This document shows, in pieces, positions 26,409-34,954 of a DNA stretch of 64,000 nt; the first letter of the stretch is position 1, and each line of letters begins with the position of its first letter. Below the pieces are notes generated by a model. The model searched no databases. It was not told the DNA's origin and saw only the letters and a program-made list of their open reading frames with translations. Where the stretch lies: contig NZ_CP108088.1 of assembly GCF_036192275.1 (NCBI RefSeq), positions 6,387,501 to 6,451,500 of the forward strand, read 5' to 3'. Source of the stretch: Streptomyces sp. NBC_00250 (GTDB taxonomy: Bacteria > Actinomycetota > Actinomycetes > Streptomycetales > Streptomycetaceae). Made by a program: the position numbers and the translations under genes.

Positions 26409-26551
26409 CGACTCGTCACCTCCGGCCACGAAGCTAGTTTTCGCACTTCCAGCCGAACAACACGAGCAGGGTCACTTCACACATAAGGGTGGCTGTGCGG
26501 CGATTCGACTGAGGGGTGGGGGGCGGTTGTGCTGGAGTTGCCGGTGGTGAG

Positions 26552-26570
26552 TAAGGTAAGGCGAACCTAA
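26552..26570. promoter_or_regulatory. Iron box (DmdR/IdeR operator)
   Basis: TAAGGTAAGGCGAACCTAA matches the 19-bp IdeR/DmdR consensus TTAGGTTAGGCTAACCTAA at 16 positions. It lies 95 bp before the siderophore-binding lipoprotein start, so that gene is expected to be repressed by iron-loaded DmdR. A small GGAGCC/GGCTCC hairpin follows. Confidence 0.85.
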
Positions 26571-26664
26571 ACGGAGCCTGTGGCTCCGCCCGTTCACCCG
26601 GACGGACGTACGCTCCGGCCGGTCGCGCCCGTATCCCCGCCAGGACACGTACAGGAGCCTTCTC

Positions 26665-27699
26665 ATGTCCCTCCGCCGTCGCGGCACCGCCGCCGCCGTC
26701 GCCCTCGCCGCCGCGCTCTCGCTCGCGGCCTGCGGAGGAGGCGACGGATCCGACGCCTCCGCGAAGGAGGACACGACCAAGAAGAAGGACGTCGCCACCG
26801 GCGGCAAGGACTTCGGCGACGCCGCCGCGAAGACCGCGGCCATGGGTACGGACGCCAAGGCCGGCCAGTTCCCGCGCACCCTCACCCACGCCCTCGGCAA
26901 GACCGAGCTGAAGGCCGCCCCCAAGCGGGTCGTCGTCCTCGACGTCGGCGAGTTCGACAACGTCGTCTCCCTCGGCATCCAGCCCGTCGGCTACGCCCCC
27001 GCCGAAGGCGACGACGGCATCCCCGGCTACCTCGAGAAGGACGCCGGCACCCCGAAGTCCGTCGGCACGATCAACAACCTCAACCTCGAGGCCATCGCCA
27101 ACCTCCAGCCCGACCTGATCCTCGGCAGCCAGCTGCGCGCCGCGGACAAGTACGACGAGCTGTCGAAGATCGCGCCGACCGTGTTCTCCATCCGTCCGGG
27201 CTTCACCTGGAAGGAGAACTACCTCCTCAACGCCGCCGCGCTCGACAAGACGTCCGAGGCGAAGGAGAAGCTCGCCGCGTACGAGACCAAGGCGAAGCAG
27301 CTCGGCACGGACCTCGGCACGAACAAGCCGACCGTCTCGATGGTCCGCTACCTCCCCGGCAAGATCCGCCTGTACGCGAAGGCGTCCTTCATCGGCACGA
27401 TCCTGGAGGACACCGGCCTGCCGCGGCCCGAGAACCAGCAGATCGACGACCTCGCGGCCGAGATCAGCCCGGAGAAGATCGACGAGGCCGACGGCGACTG
27501 GATCTTCACCGGCGTGTACGGCGAGGCCAAGGCCACCAAGAAGGACACCGCCCAGGCCAACCCGCTCTGGAAGAACCTCAAGGCCGTCAAGGCCGGCCAG
27601 GCCAAGGACGTCCCGGACGAGACCTGGTACCTCGGCCTCGGCGTGACGGCGGCGAACAGCGTCCTCGACGACCTGCGCGGCTACCTCGTGAAGAAGTAG
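26665..27699 (+). CDS. Iron-siderophore ABC transporter substrate-binding lipoprotein
   Basis: The product is a 344-residue FecB/FepB-type binding protein. The lipobox LSLAAC puts the lipidated Cys at residue 23, followed by a Gly/Asp/Lys-rich tether. The periplasmic-binding fold starts at APKRVVVLDVGEFDNVVSLG (about 88) with the helical backbone SEAKEKLAAYETKAKQLG near 210, characteristic of the class III binding proteins. AGGAG precedes the ATG and an iron box lies upstream. No permease or ATPase gene is adjacent, so it must share a transporter encoded elsewhere. The siderophore is unknown. Confidence 0.9.
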   Translation: MSLRRRGTAAAVALAAALSLAACGGGDGSDASAKEDTTKKKDVATGGKDFGDAAAKTAAMGTDAKAGQFPRTLTHALGKTELKAAPKRVVVLDVGEFDNVVSLGIQPVGYAPAEGDDGIPGYLEKDAGTPKSVGTINNLNLEAIANLQPDLILGSQLRAADKYDELSKIAPTVFSIRPGFTWKENYLLNAAALDKTSEAKEKLAAYETKAKQLGTDLGTNKPTVSMVRYLPGKIRLYAKASFIGTILEDTGLPRPENQQIDDLAAEISPEKIDEADGDWIFTGVYGEAKATKKDTAQANPLWKNLKAVKAGQAKDVPDETWYLGLGVTAANSVLDDLRGYLVKK

Positions 27700-27770
27700 C
27701 GCAAGCGGACTTCCACCCACCCGGACACCGGGCCGGACTGCGGGGCACCGAGGACAGGTAGCCTTTCCTC

Positions 27771-28589
27771 GTGCCCCGCCTGTCTGAAGTCATCGCCGCG
27801 CTCGACGCCCTCTGGCCACCAGAGCGGGCCGAGTCGTGGGACGCCGTCGGCACCGTCTGCGGTGACCCCGACGCCGAGGTCACCCGTGTGCTCTTCGCCG
27901 TCGACCCCGTCCAGGAGATCGCCGACGAGGCGATCGCCCTCGGCGCCGACCTGATCGTCACCCACCACCCGCTCTATCTGCGCGGGACGACGACCGTCGC
28001 GGCCGGTCACTTCAAGGGCCGCGTCGTGCACGGCCTCATCAAGCACGACATCGCCCTCCACGTCGCGCACACCAATGCCGACACCGCCGACCCCGGCGTC
28101 TCCGACGCCCTCGCCGGCGCACTCGACCTCCGTGTCACCGGCCCCCTCGTGCCCGAGAACAACCTCGGCCGGATCTGCGAGCTCGACCACCCCGAGACCC
28201 TCGCCGAGTTCGCCGCCCGCGCGGCGAAGCGGCTGCCCGCCACCGCGCAGGGCATCCGGGTCGCGGGCGATCCCGGCATGACCGTGCGCCGCGTCGCCGT
28301 CAGCGGCGGCTCCGGCGACAGCCTCTTCGACGCCGTACGGGCCGCCGGAGTGGACGCCTTCCTCACCGCCGACCTGCGCCACCACCCCGTCTCGGAGGCG
28401 ACCCAGCAGTCGCCTCTGGGCCTGGTCGACGCCGCCCACTGGGCCACCGAATGGCCCTGGTGCGAGCAGGCGGCCGCCCAGCTCGACGAGATTTCCGACC
28501 GTCACGGCTGGGACCTCCGCGTCCACGTCTCGAAGACGGTCACCGACCCCTGGTCCTCCCACCACACCTCCCCTGGAGCCCCCAACTGA
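27771..28589 (+). CDS. Nif3-like dinuclear metal-centre protein
   Basis: A 272-residue member of the conserved Nif3/YbgI family, which assembles as a hexamer with two metal ions per subunit. Metal ligands are visible in LIVTHHPLYLRG (about 63-74), ALHVAHTNADTADPG (about 93-107) and, near the C-terminus, LVDAAHWATEWP with His and Glu. The start is a GTG. The reaction is not established for the family; GTP cyclohydrolase-like activity has been suggested in some members. The next gene overlaps its stop. The order Nif3, zinc-ribbon, RNase H-phosphatase is conserved in actinobacteria (Rv2230c-Rv2228c). Confidence 0.9.
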   Translation: MPRLSEVIAALDALWPPERAESWDAVGTVCGDPDAEVTRVLFAVDPVQEIADEAIALGADLIVTHHPLYLRGTTTVAAGHFKGRVVHGLIKHDIALHVAHTNADTADPGVSDALAGALDLRVTGPLVPENNLGRICELDHPETLAEFAARAAKRLPATAQGIRVAGDPGMTVRRVAVSGGSGDSLFDAVRAAGVDAFLTADLRHHPVSEATQQSPLGLVDAAHWATEWPWCEQAAAQLDEISDRHGWDLRVHVSKTVTDPWSSHHTSPGAPN

Positions 28590-29329
28590 ACGCCGCGCCC
28601 GCCGACCAGATCCGCCTCCTCGACGTCCAGGCCCTCGACGTCCGCCTCCAGCAGCTCGCGCACAAGCGCCGGTCGCTCCCCGAGCACGCCGAGATCGAGT
28701 CGCTGACCAAGGACCTCACCCAGCTGCGTGACCTGCTCGTCGCCGCGCAGACCGAGGAGAGCGACTGCGGCCGTGAGCAGACCAAGGCCGAGCAGGACGT
28801 CGACCAGGTCCGTCAGCGGGCCGCGCGCGACCAGCAGCGCCTCGACTCGGGCGCCGTGTCCTCCCCGAAGGACCTGGAGAACCTGCAGCGCGAGATCGTC
28901 TCGCTCGCCAAGCGCCAGGGCGACCTGGAGGAGATCGTCCTCGAGGTCATGGAGCGCCGCGAGTCCGCGCAGGAGCGCCTCGCCGAGCTGACCGAGCGGG
29001 TCTCCGCCGTCCAGGCCAAGACGGACGACGCGACCGCCCGCCGCGACGCCGCCGAGGGCGAGTTCGACGCCGAGGAGGCGTCCGTGGAGAAGGAGCGCGA
29101 GCTCGTCGCGGGCACCGTCCCGGCGGACCTCCTGAAGCTGTACGAGAAGCTGCGCGTCCAGCAGGGCGGCGTCGGCGCGGCCCGGCTGTACCAGCGCAAG
29201 TGCGAGGGCTGCCACATCGAGCTCAACATCACCGAGGTGAACGAGGTCCGTGCCGCCGCCAAGGACGAGGTCCTGCGCTGCGAGAACTGCCGCCGCATCC
29301 TCGTCCGCACCTCGGAGTCCGGCCTGTAA
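28586..29329 (+). CDS. Coiled-coil C4 zinc-ribbon protein
   Basis: This 247-residue protein is mostly a long antiparallel coiled coil (residues ~10-190) followed by a zinc ribbon with CEGCHIELN and CENCRRIL, giving four Cys ligands. Homologues begin with NAAPADQIRLLDVQALD; in this window the homologous first codon is CTG (28586), with GGAG 7 bases upstream, and no ATG, GTG or TTG start occurs in frame for about 85 codons. I therefore propose a CTG start overlapping the Nif3 stop (CTGA). The role is unknown; it always travels with Nif3 and RNase H-like genes. Confidence 0.88.
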   Translation: MNAAPADQIRLLDVQALDVRLQQLAHKRRSLPEHAEIESLTKDLTQLRDLLVAAQTEESDCGREQTKAEQDVDQVRQRAARDQQRLDSGAVSSPKDLENLQREIVSLAKRQGDLEEIVLEVMERRESAQERLAELTERVSAVQAKTDDATARRDAAEGEFDAEEASVEKERELVAGTVPADLLKLYEKLRVQQGGVGAARLYQRKCEGCHIELNITEVNEVRAAAKDEVLRCENCRRILVRTSESGL

Positions 29330-30948
29330 TGACGTCTCCGTCCCCGTCTTCGCGTGAGGTGATCGTCGAGGCCGACGGGGGTTCCCGGGGCAACCCGGGG
29401 CCCGCGGGGTACGGGGCGGTCGTCCTCGACCCCGTGACGGGCGAGACGCTCGCGGAGGCGGCCGAGTACATCGGCGTGGCGACGAACAACGTCGCCGAGT
29501 ACAAGGGCCTGGTCGCAGGCCTGAAGGCGGCGCGGGCACTGTTCCCCGACGTCACCGTCCACGTCCGGATGGACTCCAAGCTGGTCGTGGAGCAGATGTC
29601 CGGCCGCTGGAAGATCAAGCACCCGGACATGAAGCCGCTGGCGGCCGAGGCGGGCCGGGTCTTCCCGGCGGGCCGGGTCCGCTACGAGTGGATCCCGCGC
29701 GAGCGCAACAAGCACGCGGACCGGCTCGCGAACGAGGCGATGGACGCGGGCAAGCAGGGCCGCCAGTGGGAGCCGTCCGCGTCGACGGCCGCCCTGGACA
29801 CCTCGGCCGCCCGCAACGCCGCGGCCCCGCCCCCGTCGGGCCCGCCCGGCGACGCGACGGCGGGCGCGGCCCGCGCCCGCGCGGCGCTGGGTGCGCGGCC
29901 GGGCGTCACGGAGGCCACCGGGCCCTCCGGCGCCGTCGGCCGTACGGGCACGACCGGGGGATCCCTCGGCACGGCCGCCTGGCCGAGTGGCGCGTCGCGC
30001 CCGTCCGGCCCCGCCGCCGAGCCGGACGACGGCCTGTTCGCCGCCGAGGAGGCCCTCACGGCACCGGCCTCGGGAGACTTCGAGGCGCAGGCGGGCGCCA
30101 CGGCCCCGACCGGCCGCGCCGCGCGGACCCACGCGCCGGAGCCCGAGGCGGCGCCCACGGGGACGCCCGCCGAGCCCACCGGGCCCGAGGAGGCGGGGAG
30201 CGCCGCAGCACCCGCCCCCGCCGTGTCCGCCGGGTCCGCACCCGCGCCCACCGCACCGGCCGGGCAGCCGGCCCCCGCCACCACGGCCGCCCCCGGTCAG
30301 GGCTGGTCCGGCGGGCCCGACATGAGCGCGCCCGCCACCTTCGTACTCCTGCGCCACGGCGAGACGGCGCTCACGCCCGAGAAGCGGTTCTCCGGGAGCG
30401 GGGGGACCGATCCCGAGCTCTCGGCGGCCGGGCTCCGGCAGGCCGAGGCCGTCGCGGAGGCGCTGGCCGCGCGCGGGACCGTCCAGGAGATCGTCAGCTC
30501 GCCGCTCACCCGCTGCCGCCAGACCGCCGCCGCCGTCGCCGCCCGCCTCGGGCTCGACGTGCGCGTCGATCAGGGGCTGCGCGAGACCGACTTCGGCGCG
30601 TGGGAGGGGCTGACCTTCGGCGAGGTGCGGGAGCGCCACCCCGAGGACCTCGACGCCTGGCTCGCCTCGCCGAAGGCCGCGCCCACCGGCGGCGGCGAGA
30701 GCTTCGCGACCGTCGCCCGGCGCGTCGCCGCGACCCGGGACCGGCTGACCGCCGCCCACGCGGGCCGGACCGTCCTCCTCGTCACCCACGTCACGCCGAT
30801 CAAGACCCTGGTCCGGCTCGCGCTCGGCGCCCCGCCGGAGTCGCTGTTCCGGATGGAGCTGTCAGCCGCGTCGATCTCGGCGGTCGCCTACTACGCCGAC
30901 GGCAACGCGTCCGTACGGCTCCTCAACGACACCTCCCACCTGCGGTAG
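29329..30948 (+). CDS. Bifunctional RNase HI / histidine phosphatase (Rv2228c type)
   Basis: This 539-residue fusion has three parts. RNase HI (about 1-140) contains the acidic catalytic residues in VEADGGSRGNPGPAGYGA, NNVAEYKGL, VRMDSKLVV and HADRLANEAMD; it would remove RNA from RNA-DNA hybrids. A Pro/Ala/Gly/Thr low-complexity linker fills about 145-335. A histidine phosphatase of the CobC/phosphoglycerate mutase family (about 340-539) has FVLLRHGETALTPE, SPLTRCRQTA, ETDFGAWEG and VTHVTPIKT. The ATG overlaps the previous stop (TAATG). In M. tuberculosis the fused protein has both RNase H and phosphatase activities. The linker here is unusually long. Confidence 0.92.
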   Translation: MTSPSPSSREVIVEADGGSRGNPGPAGYGAVVLDPVTGETLAEAAEYIGVATNNVAEYKGLVAGLKAARALFPDVTVHVRMDSKLVVEQMSGRWKIKHPDMKPLAAEAGRVFPAGRVRYEWIPRERNKHADRLANEAMDAGKQGRQWEPSASTAALDTSAARNAAAPPPSGPPGDATAGAARARAALGARPGVTEATGPSGAVGRTGTTGGSLGTAAWPSGASRPSGPAAEPDDGLFAAEEALTAPASGDFEAQAGATAPTGRAARTHAPEPEAAPTGTPAEPTGPEEAGSAAAPAPAVSAGSAPAPTAPAGQPAPATTAAPGQGWSGGPDMSAPATFVLLRHGETALTPEKRFSGSGGTDPELSAAGLRQAEAVAEALAARGTVQEIVSSPLTRCRQTAAAVAARLGLDVRVDQGLRETDFGAWEGLTFGEVRERHPEDLDAWLASPKAAPTGGGESFATVARRVAATRDRLTAAHAGRTVLLVTHVTPIKTLVRLALGAPPESLFRMELSAASISAVAYYADGNASVRLLNDTSHLR

Positions 30949-31016
30949 CCGGGCAGGGGCGGCGAGCTCCCGCAAAGGGGTGGCGCGGGGACCGCTCCGC
31001 GTACCACCATCCCGTC

Positions 31017-31856
31017 ATGACCTGGCACTTCACCGAAGACACCGCCGCCTTCCGTGCCGCGGCGGGGAGACACCTCGCCGCCGAGCCCGCCCGTAACACC
31101 GCCGTGCTCACCCTCATGGACCGGGCGGACCGACTGGGCTGGTGGGCCGAGCCGGACGGCCGGGTCACCGGGGTCCTCGCGGTCTCCCCGTCGGGGGCCC
31201 TCGACCTCGGGGCGACCACGGAGGAGGCGGCCCTCGCCCTCGCCCTCCGAGCGGGGGAGGCGCCCGTCCTCGCCCTCCGAGCGGGGCAGGAGCCCACGGA
31301 GGTCCGTGGCGAGACGGGCACGGTGGAGGCGTACGCCGAGGCCTCCGGCCGCCCCTGGGCGCCGGTCGTCCGGATGCGGCTCTTCCGGCTCGGCGAGCTG
31401 ACCCCGCCGGACCCGGCCCCGGCCGGCCGGCACCGGATCGCGACCGAGGCCGACGTCCCGCTCGTCGCGGCCTGGACGAGCGAGTTCGCGTCGGCCATCG
31501 GGGACGAGCCCGCCGAGGACTACACCGGTTTCGTCACCGAGCGGATCTCCGAAGGCCGCCTTGTCCTCTGGGAGACGCCCGGCGGCCGCGCGGTCTCGAT
31601 GGCCGCCGTCTCCCGCACGATCGAGGGTCAGGCCCGCGTCCACCTCGTCTACACCCCGCCCGCCGAGCGCGGCCACGGGTACGCGGCGGGGGCCACCGAG
31701 GCCGTCAGCCGGCTCGCGGCCGACGCCCTCGGTGCCACCCAGGTCCTGCTCTTCACGGACCTCTCCAACCCCACCAGCAACGCCCTCTACCAGCGCCTCG
31801 GCTACCGCCCGGTGACCGACCACCTGGGCGTCGCGTTCAACGGACCCGCCCGCTGA
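31017..31856 (+). CDS. GNAT family N-acetyltransferase
   Basis: The 279-residue protein has a degenerate N-terminal GNAT-like half and a canonical C-terminal half with the acetyl-CoA motif YTPPAERGHGYAAGATEAV (about 215-233) and DLSNPTSNALYQRLGYRPV near the end. The middle contains an in-frame 30-bp tandem duplication (31239..31298) giving LALRAGEAPV and LALRAGQEPT. The substrate is unknown. Its 3' end overlaps the convergent KDPG aldolase gene by 20 bp. Confidence 0.88.
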   Translation: MTWHFTEDTAAFRAAAGRHLAAEPARNTAVLTLMDRADRLGWWAEPDGRVTGVLAVSPSGALDLGATTEEAALALALRAGEAPVLALRAGQEPTEVRGETGTVEAYAEASGRPWAPVVRMRLFRLGELTPPDPAPAGRHRIATEADVPLVAAWTSEFASAIGDEPAEDYTGFVTERISEGRLVLWETPGGRAVSMAAVSRTIEGQARVHLVYTPPAERGHGYAAGATEAVSRLAADALGATQVLLFTDLSNPTSNALYQRLGYRPVTDHLGVAFNGPAR

Positions 31857-32511
31857 CGGGCCCCCGCAGCGCCGCCGCCTCCCGCGCCAGCGTCTCCACC
31901 CGGGCCCAGTCGCGGGCGGCGAGGGCGTCGGGCGGCAGCATCCACGTACCGCCGACGCAGCCGACGTTCGGCAGGGCGAGGTAGGCGGGGGCGGAGGCCA
32001 GGGAGACTCCGCCCGTCGGGCAGAAACGGGCCTGGGGGAGCGGCCCCGCCAGGGACTTCAGGTACGGAACGCCGCCCGCCGCCTCGGCCGGGAAGAACTT
32101 CATCTCCTCCACGCCCCGTTCGAGCAGCGCCACGACCTCCGAGGTCGTCGACACCCCCGGCAGGAACGGCACTCCGGACTCCCGCATCGCGCCGAGCAGC
32201 CGCTCCGTCCACCCGGGGCTGACCAGGAACCGGGCCCCGGCGCCCACCGCGTCGGCGACCCCGGCCGCCGAGACGACCGTGCCCGCGCCGACGACCGCGT
32301 CCGGCACCTCGGCCGCGATCGCGCGTACGGCGTCGAGCGCGGCCGGGGTACGCAGGGTGACCTCGATGAGCGGCAGCCCGCCGGCCACCAGGGCCCGGGC
32401 CAGCGGCACGGCGTCGACGGCGTCCTCGATCACGACCACCGGGACGACGGGGACGCCGGGGGTTCCCGGGGCAGGGGAGGCTTCCGGGGCAAGGTCGAAC
32501 ACGCTCGTCAT
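31837..32511 (-). CDS. eda: 2-dehydro-3-deoxy-phosphogluconate (KDPG) aldolase
   Basis: A 224-residue class I aldolase splitting KDPG to pyruvate and glyceraldehyde 3-phosphate (Entner-Doudoroff and hexuronate routes). Signature segments are LIEVTLRTPAALDAV (catalytic Glu, about 52), VVGAGTVVS, FLPGVSTTSE and EEMKFFPAEAAGG with the Schiff-base Lys, then FCPTGGVSL for phosphate binding. Two ATGs are possible; ATG 32511 has AGGA 8 bases upstream, while ATG 32520 is too close to it. The last 20 bp overlap the end of the convergent GNAT gene. No dehydratase gene is adjacent. Confidence 0.92.
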   Translation of the reverse strand: MTSVFDLAPEASPAPGTPGVPVVPVVVIEDAVDAVPLARALVAGGLPLIEVTLRTPAALDAVRAIAAEVPDAVVGAGTVVSAAGVADAVGAGARFLVSPGWTERLLGAMRESGVPFLPGVSTTSEVVALLERGVEEMKFFPAEAAGGVPYLKSLAGPLPQARFCPTGGVSLASAPAYLALPNVGCVGGTWMLPPDALAARDWARVETLAREAAALRGPVSGRVR

Positions 32512-32575
32512 GGGCGTCATCCTGCCCACGACGAGCGTCACACGCAACGAGCGTTGCGCAGGGTGCAACGGACGG

Positions 32576-33343
32576 TCAGTGGATCTCGTCCACCAGCACG
32601 TCGAGCGCCCCCGGCTTCCCACTCTCCTCCACCACGTACCGCAGGTCCCGCAGCGCCACCACCAGCTCCTCCGGCGAACGCGGCACCGCGCCCGCCTCAA
32701 GGAGACTCCGGACGATCCGGCCCTTCGTCGCCTTGTTGAAGTGGCTGACCACCTTCCGGGTCGGCGCGTGCAGCACCCGCACCGTCGCCGTCCGCGCCGC
32801 CACCTCCCCCTTCGGCTTCCACGCGGACGCGTACGCCGACGAGCGCAGGTCCAGGACGAGCCCGTCCCCGGCCGCCTCGGGCAGGACGGACGCCATCGCG
32901 TCCCGCCAGTGCCCGCCGAGCGCGCCGAGCCCCGGCAGCTTGACCCCCATCGAGCAGCGGTACGACGGAATCCGGTCGGTCACCCGCACCGCGCCCCACA
33001 GCCCCGAGAACACGAGCAGGGACCGCCCCGCCCGCCTCTTGGCCGCCGCGTCCAGGGACGCCAGACCCAGCGCGTCGTACAGCACACCCGTGTAGATCTC
33101 CCCGGCCGGCCGCGCGCCCGCCGTCCGCAGGTCCACGTTCTTCGCGATCTCGCCGCGCAGGCCCTCGCTCAGACCCAGCACCTCGCGCGCCTTCTCCTCG
33201 TCGGCCGCGCACAGCTCGACCAGCTCGTCCAGGACGGCCGCCCGCGCCTCCGCGAGCCCCGGCAGGGACAGCGACTCCGGCTTGAGCGGCGCCCCGCGCC
33301 CCGAGGAGGCCTTGCCCTCGGAGGGCGGCAACAGCACGAGCAC
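32576..33343 (-). CDS. yaaA: YaaA family peroxide-stress protein
   Basis: The product is 255 residues long and begins MLVLLPPSEGKASSGRGAP, the family hallmark. Later segments are EIYTGVLYDALGL, LLVFSGLWGAVRVTDRIPSY and VVSHFNKATKGRIVR, all characteristic of YaaA (DUF328). In E. coli YaaA lowers free intracellular iron during peroxide stress, and the fold binds DNA. The start is GTG 33343 with AAGGAG 7 bases upstream; the longer open frame lacks a ribosome-binding site. The eda gene follows 64 bases downstream on the same strand. Confidence 0.9.
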   Translation of the reverse strand: MLVLLPPSEGKASSGRGAPLKPESLSLPGLAEARAAVLDELVELCAADEEKAREVLGLSEGLRGEIAKNVDLRTAGARPAGEIYTGVLYDALGLASLDAAAKRRAGRSLLVFSGLWGAVRVTDRIPSYRCSMGVKLPGLGALGGHWRDAMASVLPEAAGDGLVLDLRSSAYASAWKPKGEVAARTATVRVLHAPTRKVVSHFNKATKGRIVRSLLEAGAVPRSPEELVVALRDLRYVVEESGKPGALDVLVDEIH

Positions 33344-33397
33344 GGTGGTTCTCCTTCGTCCGTACGGGGATGGGGGTGCGGCCCCAGGAGCCCAGCG

Positions 33398-33503
33398 TAC
33401 GAGGTGCCGCACCCCTCCCCGTACGGAAAGGCACCGCACCCACCCCTTACGCGGCGCCGCGCCCACCCCCTACGAGGTGCCGCCCCCCGCCCCTCCCCAT
33501 ACG
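33398..33503. repeat. Imperfect tandem array, TACG-led units of about 25 bp
   Basis: TACG recurs at 33398, 33422, 33448, 33471 and 33500 (steps of 24, 26, 23 and 29). Most units continue as a G-rich GGnGCCGC followed by a CCC-rich tail. The array fills the intergenic space between the divergent yaaA and RNB ribonuclease genes, so it also contains their promoters. Confidence 0.6.
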
Positions 33504-33511
33504 CTCGGTCC

Positions 33512-34954
33512 ATGCCCCGCCGCCACATTCACGTGACCGGCGCAGCCGAGGCTCCGCTGCGGGCCGCCCTGCGCGCACTCCGTACCGAGCTCGCGATCCC
33601 CGAGGACTTCCCGCCCGCCGTCCTCGCCGAAGCCGAGGCCGCCGCGAAAGCCCCCCGACTCCCCGCCTACGACGCCACCGACCTGCCCTTCTTCACCGTC
33701 GACCCGCCGACCTCCACCGACCTCGACCAGGCCATGCACCTGGCCCGCAGGTCCGACGGCGGCTACCGCGTCCATTACGCCATCGCCGACGTCGCCGCCT
33801 TCGTCACCCCCGGCTCCGCCCTCGACGCCGAGGCCCACCGGCGCGTCCTCACCCTCTACTTCCCCGACGGCAAGGTCCCCCTCCACCCCGCCGTTCTCTC
33901 CGAGGGCGCCGCCAGCCTCCTCCCCGGCGAGCCCCGCCCCGCCCTCCTGTGGCGCATCGACCTCGACGCGGAAGGCCGCCGCGTCGCCACCGACGTCCGC
34001 CGCGCCCTCGTCCGCAGCCGCGCCAAACTCGACTACGCGGGCGTGCAGAAGCAGATCGACACGGGCACCGCCGAGGAACCCGTCGCCCTCCTCCGCGACA
34101 TCGGACGCCTCCGCGAAGCCCTCGAAGCCGAACGCGGCGGGATCTCCCTCAACGTCCCCGAGCAGGAGGTCGTCGAGCAGGACCACACCTATTCCCTCGC
34201 CTACCGGGCCCCGCTCCCCGCCGACGGCTGGAACGCCCAGATCTCCCTCCTCACCGGCATGGCCGCCGCCGACCTCATGACCGCCGCGGGCACCGGCATC
34301 CTGCGCACCCTCCCCACCGCCCCCGACGGCGCCGTCGCCCGCCTGCGCCGCTCCGCGCAGGCCCTCGGCGTCGACTGGCCCCACCACGTCTCGTACGCCG
34401 ACGTCGTCCGCGCCGCCGACCCCACCGACCCGCGCCACGCCGCCTTCCTCCAGGAGTGCACCACCCTGCTCCGCGGCGCCGGATACACCGTCTTCACCGA
34501 CGGCCACATCCCCACCCCCGCCGTGCACGCCGCCGTCGCCGACGAGTACACCCACTGCACCGCGCCCCTGCGCCGCCTCGTCGACCGGTACGCGGGCGAG
34601 CTGTGCGTGGCGGCCGTCGCGGGCGACGAACCGCCCGAGTGGGTACGCGCCGCCCTGCCCGCCCTGCCCGACGAGATGGCCGACGGCTCGCGCCGCGCCA
34701 ACACCGTCGAACGCGAGAGCGTCGACATCGTCGAGGCGGCGCTCCTGCGGGAACGCGTCGGCGAGATCTTCGACGCGTACGTGATCGACGTGAAGGAACG
34801 CGAACCGGCCGTCGGCACCGTCCACCTCGACGACCCGGCGGTCGTCGCCCGCATCGAGGGCGGCGACTCCCGCCTGCCGCTGGGGGAGTGGCTGCGGGTC
34901 AGGCTCGCGGAAGCGGACCCGGGGACGGCGAAGGTGCTGTTCGCGCCCGCGTGA
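33512..34954 (+). CDS. RNB-domain 3'-5' exoribonuclease
   Basis: This 480-residue protein is built around an RNB catalytic domain (RNase II/R family) that degrades RNA from the 3' end. The metal-binding aspartates are in FFTVDPPTSTDLDQAMHL (about 65-82), with YAIADVAAFV, LYFPDGKVPLHPAVLSE and EYTHCTAPLRRLVDRYAGEL (arginine pair) as further family motifs. It lacks the cold-shock and S1 domains of full-size RNase R, which is normal for the short actinobacterial form. ATG 33512 is used. Its last 56 bp overlap the end of the convergent membrane-protein gene. Confidence 0.9.
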   Translation: MPRRHIHVTGAAEAPLRAALRALRTELAIPEDFPPAVLAEAEAAAKAPRLPAYDATDLPFFTVDPPTSTDLDQAMHLARRSDGGYRVHYAIADVAAFVTPGSALDAEAHRRVLTLYFPDGKVPLHPAVLSEGAASLLPGEPRPALLWRIDLDAEGRRVATDVRRALVRSRAKLDYAGVQKQIDTGTAEEPVALLRDIGRLREALEAERGGISLNVPEQEVVEQDHTYSLAYRAPLPADGWNAQISLLTGMAAADLMTAAGTGILRTLPTAPDGAVARLRRSAQALGVDWPHHVSYADVVRAADPTDPRHAAFLQECTTLLRGAGYTVFTDGHIPTPAVHAAVADEYTHCTAPLRRLVDRYAGELCVAAVAGDEPPEWVRAALPALPDEMADGSRRANTVERESVDIVEAALLRERVGEIFDAYVIDVKEREPAVGTVHLDDPAVVARIEGGDSRLPLGEWLRVRLAEADPGTAKVLFAPA

